Below are positions 1-11,300 of a DNA stretch of 64,000 nt, one piece after another. A program made the position numbers and the translations under genes. A model generated the notes under the pieces. The model searched no databases and was not told where the DNA came from. It was given only the letters and a program-made list of their open reading frames with translations. The stretch comes from Trogon surrucura (Eukaryota; Chordata; Aves; Trogoniformes; Trogonidae): contig CM036634.1 in NCBI GenBank assembly GCA_020746105.1, positions 1,762,582 through 1,826,581 of the forward strand, written 5' to 3'. The first letter of the stretch is position 1. Each line of letters starts with the position of its first letter.

Positions 1-282
1 ACCAAGCTGCTCCAGAGCTGTTGGGGCTGCACTGGGAAATCGAGGTCGTGACGGGCAGGCGCCATCCTCCGAGACGTCTGCCGCAGCGTGCGACCGCGCG
101 GCCTCCCAGTGAAGACCTTCTCCATCACGGATCCTGGTACTGGTCCTCACCCGGCGTGAGGTGGCCAGAAACGAGGGGTTTCTTGTGGGTTTTTTTTCCC
201 CTGGTATTAGTTGCTTCATAAAGGTTTGATCTGCCGGAGCACAGCCCCCCTTGGAGGTGTGCTGAGCCTCTCTGCTGGGAGC

Positions 283-594
283 TACTGGGGTTCCCAGTCC
301 CTTACTGGGCTCCCCAGTCCCTTACTGGGCTCCTCAATCCCTTACTGGGCTCCCCAGTCCCTTACTGGACTCCTCAATCCCTTACTGGTGTCCCCAGTCC
401 CTTACTGGGCTCCTCAGTCCCTTACTGCAGTCCCTAGTCCCTTACTGGGGTCCCCAGTCCCTTACTGTGCTCCTCAGTCCCCTACTGCGGTCCCCAGTTC
501 CTTACTGGGGTCCCCAGTCCCTTACTGGGCTCCTCAGTCCCTTACTGGGCTCCTCAGTCCCTTACTGGGCTCCCCAGTCCCTTACTGGGCTCGC
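283..594. repeat. 20-bp minisatellite, about 15 units
   Basis: The core CCCTTACTGGGCTCCTCAGT repeats with an almost perfect 20-bp period, three units per 60 bases. Variants are mostly CTC/CCC, GGG/GGT and GGG/GCA changes within the unit. The period is not a multiple of three, and the repeat happens to leave two + strand frames open, which creates a false repetitive protein. No spacer and repeat alternation is present, so this is not a CRISPR array. Confidence 0.93.
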
Positions 595-1317
595 AAAGGA
601 AACGAGGAGCCAGGAGGTGACACTGCAGGCGCCTGGGCCGTGTGCTCACCTCGGGGGCTGGACCGCAGGTAGGACTAAAAGCAGGTTTGGAGGTAGGAGG
701 GAGGTTTGCGGGGAGGAAACAAAGCAGAGTCATGGTCCCTGGGGCTGCACTGGGGACCCCGGAGGCGGCCGGTGACATGCGCTTTGCACGCCAAGGTGTT
801 GCTGGGAGGTCGGTGCTTTACGTGTCGTCGCTGTTCTGAGCTGCCTAATGACAAAGTTCCTATTTTTATAAGGCTTTTTTTTAAAAAAAATCATTTTCTT
901 TTCTGGTGATGACATGTGAGCCACCAGTTATCTGATAACGAGCCGTTATTTCCCTATAATCACACCTTCATCACCGTTTTATTTGTGTTTTGTTTTTCAT
1001 TGCTGCTCAGAACGGTCCGGAAGGGACAGGAGGGGACATTTAGCCGTGTCCAGTGGGGATAACTTTGCCTCTTCAGGATTTTAACAAAAGCATCAGCTGG
1101 GCTTGTTTTTCTCTCCGCTGTCGTTCCCTGCCAGCTCTGCTCTTCGGGCTCTGCAGGTCTGAGGTCTGGCTCTGGAGCTCGGGTGGCTGCCAGATTTCTC
1201 CTTCCAATGCAGAGGGAGAGCAGAATATTGTAGTTGAAGGACAGAAAGGGGAGGGAAAAAAAAGCCAGCAAACCCCACAACCCTCCACCTCCTCCAAAAC
1301 CCAACAAACCAAAAGTG

Positions 1318-2167
1318 GACCCACTTGAGGGCAGAGATGCCACCCAGAGGGACATGAACGGGCTGGAGAAATGGGCCAGTGCAAACTGCAGGAGCTTCAA
1401 CAAGTCACAGTACAAGGTCCTTCACCTGGGTCGGGCCAATCCCAGGCACAAATACAAACTGGGCACAGAGTGGGGTGAGAGTAGCCCTGAAGAGAAGGAT
1501 TTGGGGGTTCTGATAGACCAGAAGCTCAACATGAGCCGGCAGGGCGCTCCTGCAGCCCAGAAGGCCAACCCCATCCTGGGATGTATCAGGAGAAGCGTAG
1601 CCAGCAGGGCAAGAGAGGGGATTCTCCCCCTTTACTCTGCTCTGGTGAGACCGCACCTTGAATACTGTGTCCAGTTCTGGTGTCCCCACGGTAAGAGGGA
1701 CATGGAGCTGTTGGAACGAGTTCAGAGGAGGCCACAAAGATGATCCAGGGGCTGGAGCAGCTCTGCTATGAGGACAGGCTGAGGGAGCTGGGATTGTTCA
1801 GTCTTGAAAAGAGAAGATTTCGAGGGGACCTAAGAGCTGCCTTCCAATACCTGAAGGGAACCTACAGGAAGGCTGGGGAGGGACTTTTGACAAGAGTGTC
1901 GACTGATAGAACAAGGGGAAATGGGTTTAAGTTGAAGGGGAATGGATTTAGATTAGATCTTAGGAAGAAATTCTTCAGCATGAGGGTGCCAAGACTGTGG
2001 AGCAGATTGCCCAGAGAGGCTGTGGCTGCCCCCTCCAGATGTTCAAGGCCGGGTTGGATGAGCCTTGAGCAACCTGGGCTGGTTAAGGGTGTCCCTGCCC
2101 ATGGCAGGGGTCGGACTGGATGATCTCTGAGGTCCCTTCCCACCTAAGACATTCTATGATGATTCTA
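1318..2167 (+). mobile_element. CR1 LINE, 5'-truncated, with 3' end of the reverse transcriptase frame
   Basis: This is a long CR1 retrotransposon fragment in + orientation. Residues from about 1354 to 1740 read as the C-terminal end of the CR1 ORF2 protein, including the characteristic LGVLIDQKLNMS, ILPLYSALVRPHLEYCVQFW and ELLERVQRR motifs. The CR1 3' UTR follows, and the copy ends at about 2150-2167 in the diagnostic ATTCTATGATGATTCTATGA tail. The 5' end is lost, as is usual for CR1, so the copy is immobile. The open frame stops at 1743. Confidence 0.93.
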
Positions 2168-4814
2168 TGAAATCTTACAAAGTCCTCCTGGCTTCTCCTA
2201 AGCAGAGTTTTGGACACTCTTTGACAAAAAGAAGACTCGTGGAAACAGCACTGATGCCTGCCTGTTTCATCCCACCTATATATACACAACTTTTCTGTTC
2301 CTGTAACCCTGAATTTGTTTCCTTTTCTTTAGCGCACGTAAACATTCCTTCGTCGTCCGTATTGGATTTGTAATAAGCCACGATTATCGGCTCCTTTTCT
2401 GCTAACGAGGTGGTTTCCCGCTGTCGGTCGGGTTGCTTCTCCCGGCCGATGGAGCTCGTCGGTCTTGTGGTCGTCGCATCCTGCTTTTCAGTCTCTGTTT
2501 CTCCAGTGTGTCCCATCTTATTTTGCATTTAAACCCTGCCTTTCAGTGGCTTTTAAAGCCCATCTGCGTATCTTCGTAGCCTAACTTAGCAGCTTCCTGG
2601 AGTTGTTGGGTGGGTGGGTGAGCAGAAAAATCCCATCCGTGCCCAAAAGAGAGGATGACTGTGATCTGGTAAAGAGCAGCATTTGCTGCTGAGGCTTTAT
2701 TGACCGGTACCATCATCATTTTCTAATTGCAGCGATAAAATGTTCAATAGCCAGACCGGGAGCGCTGCAGTAATTCTAATAAAAATACTGCATGCTTTGC
2801 CACTGCTTTCAAGAAACAAGAAGCCCTTCTGGTATTTCTCTGGTCTACCCAGGATTGTATTTTAATACGTATTTCATAGCAATAGGTGTGTATTTGCCTG
2901 GTTGCTTTCCTTGTAAGCTCTAATTTGCCCTGGGTACGAGGCCGAGCATTTAACCTCAGCTGCCTTCTCTCCCTTTGGTCTCTTGTTCCCAATTTTTCAG
3001 TCCGTGTGTCACTGCGGTGTTTGCTTACCGAAAAAACAAGCCCCGCGGGGCCCCGTTAAAACATCACTTCTCGCCTGGCTCCGACCGGCTGCACCGTAGT
3101 AAGGAAATCCCAGTTGCAGAAATCAGAAGGTAGGAGTGGTTTTTCTTTTTAAATCAAAGCAGAGGTTATTTATTTTATTTCAGCGTGGCCGGCCAGAAGG
3201 ATGTGGTGATGTCCAAGCTGTCATCGAAAGAAAGGCTCCGAAACTGGTTTATATCTTATTTTTAACCAGGTGCATATATTGTATTGCCTGTGTTATTGCA
3301 ATGTAGCATCAGTGAGTTAACCAAAAGCAATTACTACAGTTGTGCTCGGCGGAGTTGTGGAGGAGCTGAGCTCTGGAGGTCTCTGGTCCAACCCCATACT
3401 CACCCTGGGGCCAGCATCCCTCACGGCACGCCGGTCCTTAGACCTAAATTCCTGCAAAACCCACTCGTTGCGCTTCGCTCCACAGTATCGAGGCGAATCC
3501 GACGGGATGTTTCGCGAGGAGCTGTGCTCTTGGATTTGTTCTGCGGAGCCCGTGACTGGCTCGGGGTCCTCCCACCCCGACTCGTGCCCACCTGCCTCCG
3601 CCGACCGCGGCTTCAGGAGGTGTCACGAGCAGCCAGCAGTCGCTATTTTTAGGCTTCCTCCTTTTGCTCGAGCAGCTTTTCCGTTTGCATGGGCAGAGAG
3701 AAGAAGCAGCCTTGCCGGGTTGGCGGTAATTGCGACGAAGTGCTCACCCAGATTTGGAGTGATTTATGAATGGCTGTTTGCGGCGCTGTTTCGATGATGA
3801 ATTTCCAGCGTGAGCCACAAAAGGGCCGCCTGCGCCTGCATCTGCGGATGCTGTGAAAATCCATCTCGCTTTTGGCAGCCGAGCTAGACCATTAAATATA
3901 GATGCCCGCTTCCATTTAATATTCATAGCTATTAAAAGTGATGAAAGCGGTTGCGTCTTCTAGAGCCAACGTGGAAATTGCTCCGGTTGAGAAGTGACGG
4001 GCGATCAGCGTTTCCAAGAGAACCGGATAATCTGACAGTTTTGAATCAAAGCCCCGGTGTCAGCAGGGAGACTGGTTGATGCTGGGATAAATAGGGGATC
4101 TCCTAAGGAGGTGGGATAGATTTCTGTGGTTTTTACTTGTGGACTCACCCCTGAGGAGCCAGGGCTCAGAGTTTTGTGGGGGATTGGCCGCTGCGGAGGT
4201 TGGCTTTGATGCTTGGCTGTCCTCATGGACCTCCTTCTCTCTGCCTGGGGAGGAAATAAGGCTTTTGCCAAAAGAGCGTGATGTTTTCCGAGTGTTTGGT
4301 TACAAAACTTGTAGACAGGTATGGGAAAACTCAGGAGAAAGTGCGCGAGAGGTGGAACTGAGAAAAAGGAGATTGACGGCAAAACATTGCTTTTTTCACG
4401 TTGTATTTTGCAGTTGCATTGTGTCCTGTCCGTCCCGTCCCCTTCTCGCCCTGTGTTTCTCTTCATCCTCTCCAAACCCAGCAAACGTGCCGTGATTCCT
4501 AGGCACCGGCTCCGGGTGGCAGCGGGAGGGAAACTGAGGCAGGGGAGAGGCAGTGGCTGTGGCCCACCCCGAGCTGCTCAGCCAGGGGGCGGTTTTGACT
4601 CGGGTACGATGGGGCTGGCTCATCCCTGGGGCTGCGTGTTGCACCACTTTGCATCGCATCACCCCGAGCATCCTCGTCCCCGGGCGATCCTTCCTCCTCC
4701 TCCCTGCCGGGGTCTCCTCCGGGATCAGGCACCGTCCGCCTCAGTACAGGGATTTGACATTCACTGCTTTTATATTCCCCAGGAGAGGGAAGGAGGAGGT
4801 AACGCATTGACAGA

Positions 4815-5640
4815 GATTCACGGAATCATGGAATGGTTGAGATTGGAAGGGAGCTTGGAGATCATCTCGTTCCAGCCCCCTGCTGTGGGCAGGGACCCCT
4901 CTCTGCCACCAGCCCAGGTTGCTCCAAGCCCTGTCCAGCCTGACCTTGAACACTCCAGGGATGGGGCATCCACACCCTCCCTGGGCAGCCTGTGCTGGTG
5001 CCTCACCACCCTCACGGGGAAGAATTTCTTCCCTATATCTAACCTAAATCTCCCCTCTCGCAGTTTCAGGCCGTTGCCCCTTGTCCTGTCACTACAGACC
5101 CTGCAAACAGCCCTTCTCCAGCTTTCCTGTAGCCCCTCTCATGTATTGGAAGGTCACCCTGGAGCCTTCTCTTCTCCAGCTGAACAACCCCAGCTCCCCC
5201 AGCCTGTCCTCCCAGCAGAGGTTCTCCACCCTCTCATCCTCTCCGTGGATGAGAGCACCCGCTCCAGCAGCTCCACGTCCTTCTGGCACCGTGGGCTCCA
5301 GAAGTGGCCGCAGTGCCCCAGGTGGGGCCTCAGCAGAGCAGAGCAGGGGGGGAGAATCCCCTCCCTCGCCCTCCTGCTCATGTTCTTTCAGGTGCAGCCC
5401 AGGGCACGGGTCGCTTTTTGGGCTGCTGGTGCCCACTGCCGGCTCGCGTTGAACCTCTTGTCAACCAACACACCCAAGTCCTTCTCCTCAGGGCTGCTCC
5501 CGGTCTGCTCTCCACCCAGCCTGAATTTGTGCTTGGGATTGCCTCAACCCAGGTGCAGGACTTTACACTTCATGAGGTTGGCCTGAGCCCACCTCTTCAG
5601 CCTGTCAGGGACCCTCTGGATGGCCTCCCTTCCCTCCAGG
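4815..5640 (-). mobile_element. CR1 LINE fragment, reverse orientation
   Basis: The complement reads as CR1 from the ORF2 C-terminus, through the conserved GWRTSAGRTGWGSWGCSAG-type frame, to the 3' UTR. The 3' terminus is at the low-coordinate end, where AATCATGGAATGGTTGAGAT matches the CR1 tail in reverse complement. The 421-codon + strand frame at 4321-5586 is an antisense reading of this element and not a gene. The boundary near 5640 is approximate. Confidence 0.9.
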
Positions 5641-8600
5641 TTCATTTAGCCTGTGTCAGGTGTCTGAAATTCGGATGTCGGAGGCAGCCACATGGAGCTC
5701 TCTGTCGTCACCGGAGCGGGCAGCGGCTCCGAAGGCTGCTCCTACCCCGGCAGCTCCCCGCGGGCAGTGAGGGCTGGCTGGGAGGGCCCCAAAATCAGCG
5801 TGCCGGCATTGAATCCTCTGTAAGCACCGCGAAGGAATTGGGATACTGTGTGCTCCTGGTGACCTGAGGCGGTGATAAATGCTGATGTGAGAACCAAGCC
5901 TGGATTTTTCTGTTGGTAAAGATAAATCTCTGCTTTTTTAGTAGGGAGCCTGGTGGTCTGTGACAGCAATCACACGCTGGTGCCCTGCAGGGAGCGGAAA
6001 CAAGTTGGGTTGGATCAGCTCGTGAAGAGGGCGAGGTGGAAGCGGAGCTTTGTGTCACCTGGTTCTGTAGTCCTCTGGGCTGTGGCCGGGGGAGTTTTCC
6101 AGGAGACCCACTTTGGATGACAAAGGACTCTTTGAACTTTCCAGTAGAGCTCTGGTGACAGCTATGGACAGACAGCTTGGACCATGGCAGAGCGTGGGCT
6201 CTGCTGACCTTCCCTTTGGGATCCGTAGTGGTGAGGAAGTCTTGAATCTCTGCTCCCTCTTAGGGCATTCATCAGTGAGAGGTAGTTGAGTCTTGAGGAG
6301 GGTGACTCGTGATGGTTCCATCAGCAGACGGCCTCGAGGAGTCGGGTACCTGAGAGGTGTCCCACCCCAGGAGATGCTGTTCACAGCCCGCGGCGATACG
6401 GGAGAGCTCCGGGGGTCTCCGTAAGAGGTGCTACTTACGGGCACTGAGATAAGTGACTTTTGTCAGGTACTGTTCCATATCAGCCCCCTCTGATTACAAA
6501 ATATTCTGCTGTTTTCCCTTGTCGTGTCCAGAAACGTTGATGTATTTCTTTGAGATACATGTCTGGTACAAGGTGCAGGGGAGTTCGGCCTGTCAGGAGG
6601 TGACGGACCGTTCCTGCTGCTCCGAGACGAGAGGAGAGGCAGGACATCGAGGATGTGCCTTTGTGTTCTGGTGTCTTTCACCGCCACCACCCACATCCTT
6701 TCCAGGTCGGTTTGCCATCCGCCCAGAAGGACTTATTCCCTGTACCAAGTATCTTGAAAGAAAGGAGCAGGAGGGGAGTTGCCCCACCGCAGATGGCAAG
6801 CTGGTTTGGGGCTTATTTGGAAGGAGGGAGGGAGTTCTTTATTGCTCTGTCATCTCTCGTGTACACACCGCGGCCTCGGCTCTCAGGGATGCTTGTGGTG
6901 CCACGCTGGCAGAGATGCTCGGCTGGGCCGTGGACGGCAGCCTTGGATCTTCCTTCCCATGTCTGAGAGCAAACCTGAGTTCCTTTTTCAGCGAAACCAA
7001 CTTTGCTTTCGAGCAGGTGGACGTCACGAGCTGTTTCAAGCTTCTCGTTTCCCCCCTCCCCTGCCAGCGATGGGTGCTGAATTCACCCCTGGGTGCTGAG
7101 TTCACCCCTGGGTGCTGACAGAGGAGCGAGCTGTGCCTGGCTTGTGGGCCGTGGACATCTAAGGCAGCTGCTTCTGGGGACATCGGGGAACAAACGCGGT
7201 GGCCTGGTGCTGCCAGGCTGGTGTCTGGGATGCTTCCAGACCCAGCTCCCCGCCGTCAAACACGCAGGTCTCGGTGCCGGTGGGCGAAATCGTGGCTGCC
7301 GGGATGCCCTGTCTTCGCTGCGGTGCTTGGTGGTGGCTTCTGGGGAACCCAGCAATTCTATCTTCATGAAAAGCCATCAGTGTTCCTTCTGTTCCGTTAC
7401 GGTTTTACCTGTGGGCAGCAGTCGACGGTCTTTTTTCCCTGTGGTTGGGCCGCAGGGGACGGCTCGCAGCTCACCGTTCGCTTTTGGGTTGTGCGTGGCT
7501 CCTCGGCAGTGCCAGCGCCCGTCTGGCTCGGCTTCGCTCTGCGATACCGATCCCGCGTTTCCACCCTCCTTGTCTGCTTGTTTCCCTTTCCTAGGAGCAG
7601 AAAAGCCAGGTTTCATTTTTTGAGCAGGGTCAGCTCTGCCTTCGCGAGGCTCCGGGGCCTTTGGCGAAGCTGGGGGCGAGCGGCTCAGGGTTGCAGGAGC
7701 CTCGGGGAAAAATTCAAAGTGATGCAGGAGGGACACGGACTTGTTTCTGGAAGCAGGGGTGCTCGGGAAGGGAAAGTTTTCTGCTCACAGGGTCGAGACG
7801 GAGGGTGTGGGATGGAGGAGGGGCCCTTCGATCCCTTTGCCTCCTCCTGGTTTTCCCCCTGATAACAGCTCAGGACAGCACCAAAAGAGCCCGGCCGTGA
7901 GCAGCAGCACCCTGGGGCTGCTCCAGGTCTCCCCGATGATTTCGGGGTGGGGGCTGCCTCGCTGGGCAATGCAAAGCTTCGACCCGTCGCCGGCGCGGGG
8001 ACGCCCCTGCCTTGCACTTCTAGCCGGCTGCTTTTCCACCAGCTCCAGAGAAATTGCGAGCGATGGGAAATATTTAGCTGAGGGAAGCTTTAGAGGCAGA
8101 AAACGGGGTCGTAAAGGGAGCTTGTGCCTTAATGGCCTCCTCGTGAGACGCTCCTCTGGGCGCTGAGGTTTCATGTTGCTCTCCCGGGTGTGAAACAAAC
8201 CCGAGGAGGCTTACGGCCGATGGCTGCCGATCCATTTTACATAGATTAAATAGCATCGCGGCTCCAAAAATAATCTTGCCGGCTTACCATGAGGCGGGCT
8301 GTTCCTATAGCAACTGCTTCATGCCAGTGCCCTACAAACAAAAATCACAACAGATTCCCTTTTAGGTTGGTTCGCAAGTCAAAATCAAGTACGAGCCAGG
8401 GAGCGAAGGGACTGGGCTTGTGTTTTTAGGGTGCGTGGCGTGCGTGAAGTGGAAGGCGGCGAGGAGATTTGTTAAAAGCTGCCGGTAACGAGGCTCCGTC
8501 TCGAATTTGAGCCCGTGGTTGCAGATGTTTCCCGCGTGCATCGTGAGCAAGAAGAAACGGTCGGCGCGAAGCTTGGCTGGGGGTGAGAGGAGGAGGGACC

Positions 8601-8687
8601 CGAATCGTTGGTGGTCCCCGTGTGCCGTCGCTGGGCACGGGGAGGGCTCCGGGGGAGTTCGGCAAGGGTGGGAAATGGATAGACCTG

Positions 8688-8776
8688 GTGGTGTGGGTTA
8701 GTGGTGGACGTGGTAGCATTGGGCAGACAGTCGGACTGGGTGATCTTAAAGGTCTTTTCTAACCTAAACGATCCTC
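8688..8776 (+). mobile_element. CR1 3'-end fragment
   Basis: A short CR1 3' terminus: GGTCGGACTGGGTGATCTTAAAGG-like wording followed by TCTTTTCTAACCTAAACGAT. Only the last 90 bases or so of the element are present. Confidence 0.75.
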
Positions 8777-9562
8777 TCAAACTCTGCGGAAGCTGACTCA
8801 TCCAGGGCACAGGAGGGACCTGGCCGTTTGCTGTCAAACATTTGCTGCCAGCCTTTTGTGTCTGTTTTCCTGGGTAGCCGTCGTCCGCTGGAGAAGAGCG
8901 ACGTGAGTTCTCGCTCAACGTCTGCCTTTCATTCGAAACCTGTCTCGCCTTGAGGAGCGGGGTGAGTCGAGGTGAAGCTCGTCAGCCGGGGACGTGTGCT
9001 CGCCGAGGGGGTGGTCCTGGGCTGGTCAGCCCCCCTGCCAACCCACCGCTGCTTCGGGGAGATCTCTGGCAGAGAGCAGATGGCAGAGCTGCTGCCGGCA
9101 CAGGGGGACGAGGCCCAGGTAGGAGCACAAGCTGGGGGGGGTCAGATCGGGGGGGTGCTGTGGCGGGCCCACACCCCTGCCTTGGCTTTTCATCTCGTTT
9201 GTGGGGAAGTTCACGGCAAAACCTCGAGGATGTCCCCCGGGCGCTGGGGCTGCGCTGCGTCTGGGAGGAACGGCTTCGCGACAGGTCTGTTCTGAGTTGG
9301 ATCTGCGGCCAGGGGTGGAAAAAACAGATAGGGGTGTGTTTTCCCCCACCCTAGCTCCTGAGCGTTTTGGATGAGTGGTCAAGCCCCGAGTGGTGCAGGT
9401 CTGCCGGGCTGGTTTACCTCTGCAGATCCCCTGTGGTCCCTGCCCTGGAGCGAGGAGCCGTGGCCAGAGCTTCTCTCTGGGTATTTCGAGGCCTTTGTGG
9501 TGTTTTCCAGCCTTAGCAAAGCAGACTCCAGTTGTTTGTTGGGTTTTTTTTCTTGGCTGAGT

Positions 9563-10078
9563 TGATACCTGGAATCCTGTGTCCAGTTTGGGGCTCCCCA
9601 GTTCCAGAGAGACTGGGACCTACTGGAGAGAGTCCAAGGGAGGGCTACGAGGGTGATCAAGGGACTGAACATCTCTGCTGTGAAGAGAGACTGAGAGACC
9701 TGGGGCTGTTCAGCCTTGAGAGGAGATGCCTGAGAGGGGACCTTATGAACGTGTGGAAATATCTGAGGGGTGGGTGTCAAGGGGAAGGGGACAATCTCTT
9801 CTCAGTGGTGCCCAGCAATAGAACAAGGAATAATGGGTTTGAGTTAGAACATGGGAAGTTCCTCCTCAACATGAGGAGAAACTTCTTCCCTGTGCGGGTG
9901 CCGGAGCCCTGGCCCAGGCTGCCCAGGGAGGGTGTAGAGTCTCCTGCTCTGGAGACTTTCAAACCCACCTGGACACGTTCCTGTGTGGCTGCCCTGGGTG
10001 ACCCTGCTCTGGCAGGGGGTGGCACTGGGTGATCTCTAGAGGTCCCTTCCAACCCCAGCATTGTATAACTCTGTGATA
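9563..10078 (+). mobile_element. CR1 LINE fragment
   Basis: A 3'-terminal CR1 piece of about 515 bases. It begins inside the ORF2 C-terminus (CCTGTGTCCAGTTTGGGGCT), passes through the 3' UTR with the typical ACATGAGGAGAAACTTCTTC segment, and ends in GGTCCCTTCCAACCCCAGCA followed by a degenerate tail. It is diverged and non-autonomous. Confidence 0.92.
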
Positions 10079-11212
10079 CAAAGGAAGGATCTCTGCAGCA
10101 TTTGGCCGTGCTCCAGACGAAGACCTCCAGGCTGTGGCTTACGGCTCTTCCACCTTTCTGGATGAGTGAACCCTTTATCCTCAGCTATGAGAATAAATGT
10201 TGCCGCTCCTCTCTCCTCCAGCATTTCGCAGATCATCTTCAGCAGCGACCGTAGGAGTTGCTGCCACTTCCCTGGGACTGTCCTGCCTGAGATGGGGAAA
10301 CACAGGATGGGGAAACACTGTCCCCACCTGCCCAGCTGCACCACAGGGACAAGCAGGGACATCCCCATTGTGGTGCTTGTCCTGGTGGTACCAAGAAACC
10401 AGCGGGGGAGCTGGGTGGAGGTGGTGTGGAAGCCGAGCTCATCCGCTCCCACCTGGGGCTGCTTTTACCCGCAAAGGCTGCTGGACCGAAGCTGATGAAG
10501 ATCCGAGAGGCCGCTGGTTGGTTGGTTTGTGATTTGGCAGGTTTCAGCTTCGGGCTGCTGGGAGAAGGAGGTTCAGCAACGCTGCTCCTCAGGTCTCCCT
10601 TCCCTGGGCTGGAGAGGAGCCAGCGCCCGCAGCCCCACGCTGGAGGGTGCTGAAGCTGCCGGTGAGCTCTGCATGTGGAGCAAGCACAGAAGGACAAGTA
10701 GAAGTAATGGGGATAATTTAAAAAAGAGTAATACGTGCACATGCTGCTCTTCTGCTCATGATGGAGGTCCCCGTGGGCCTGCGTTTTGGTTTTCCCTGAC
10801 CCTTCCAGGACACTTTTCCTGATGCTGTGCCATAAGTGAAGCCAGGACCTCGTTCAACCTCCTGAATTTCACAAATGACTGTCTTGACAGTGAAAAAACC
10901 TCTGTGGTGTGAGGGGCGGGGAGGTTCCAGGGAGCTGGTCGATCCTGCTTGGGAAGGAGCAGTGTTTGGGCTTTGATGGTGGGTTGGAAACCCGTCCTCG
11001 GCGCCGGTGTTGGGGCTTGTGCCCAGTGGGACAGCAGCGAGGGGGTTTGGGTGCTCTGCGTGTTCTTTTCTTGCTTGAGCTCTTTCTGATTTGATCATAA
11101 CTGCAACTTCATGTTTCCTTCTTCCTGTGCTTTGATTTAATTACAGCAAGTCTACGTCGTGTATTTTACCGTGAGTCACAGAAGCATGAATTGGTCCTGG
11201 TCTCTGTGTGTG

Positions 11213-11300
11213 TGCAGAGGTGCTTGCCAGGGATGGAGGGCTTGGACTAGATGATCTTTCGAGGTCCCTTCCAACCCTTAACGTCCTGTGGTTCTGTGAG
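11213..11300 (+). mobile_element. CR1 3'-end fragment
   Basis: GGACTAGATGATCTTTCGAG followed by GTCCCTTCCAACCCTTAACG and GTTCTGTGAG is the CR1 3' terminus. Only about 90 bases are present. Confidence 0.8.

Noticed and set aside
283-594. CRISPR-like array
   Set aside because: The units are directly adjacent with no unique spacers, and the rest of the window is a vertebrate genome.
4321-5586. 421-codon open frame on the + strand
   Set aside because: It reads through an antisense CR1 element from about 4815 on and has no protein resemblance.
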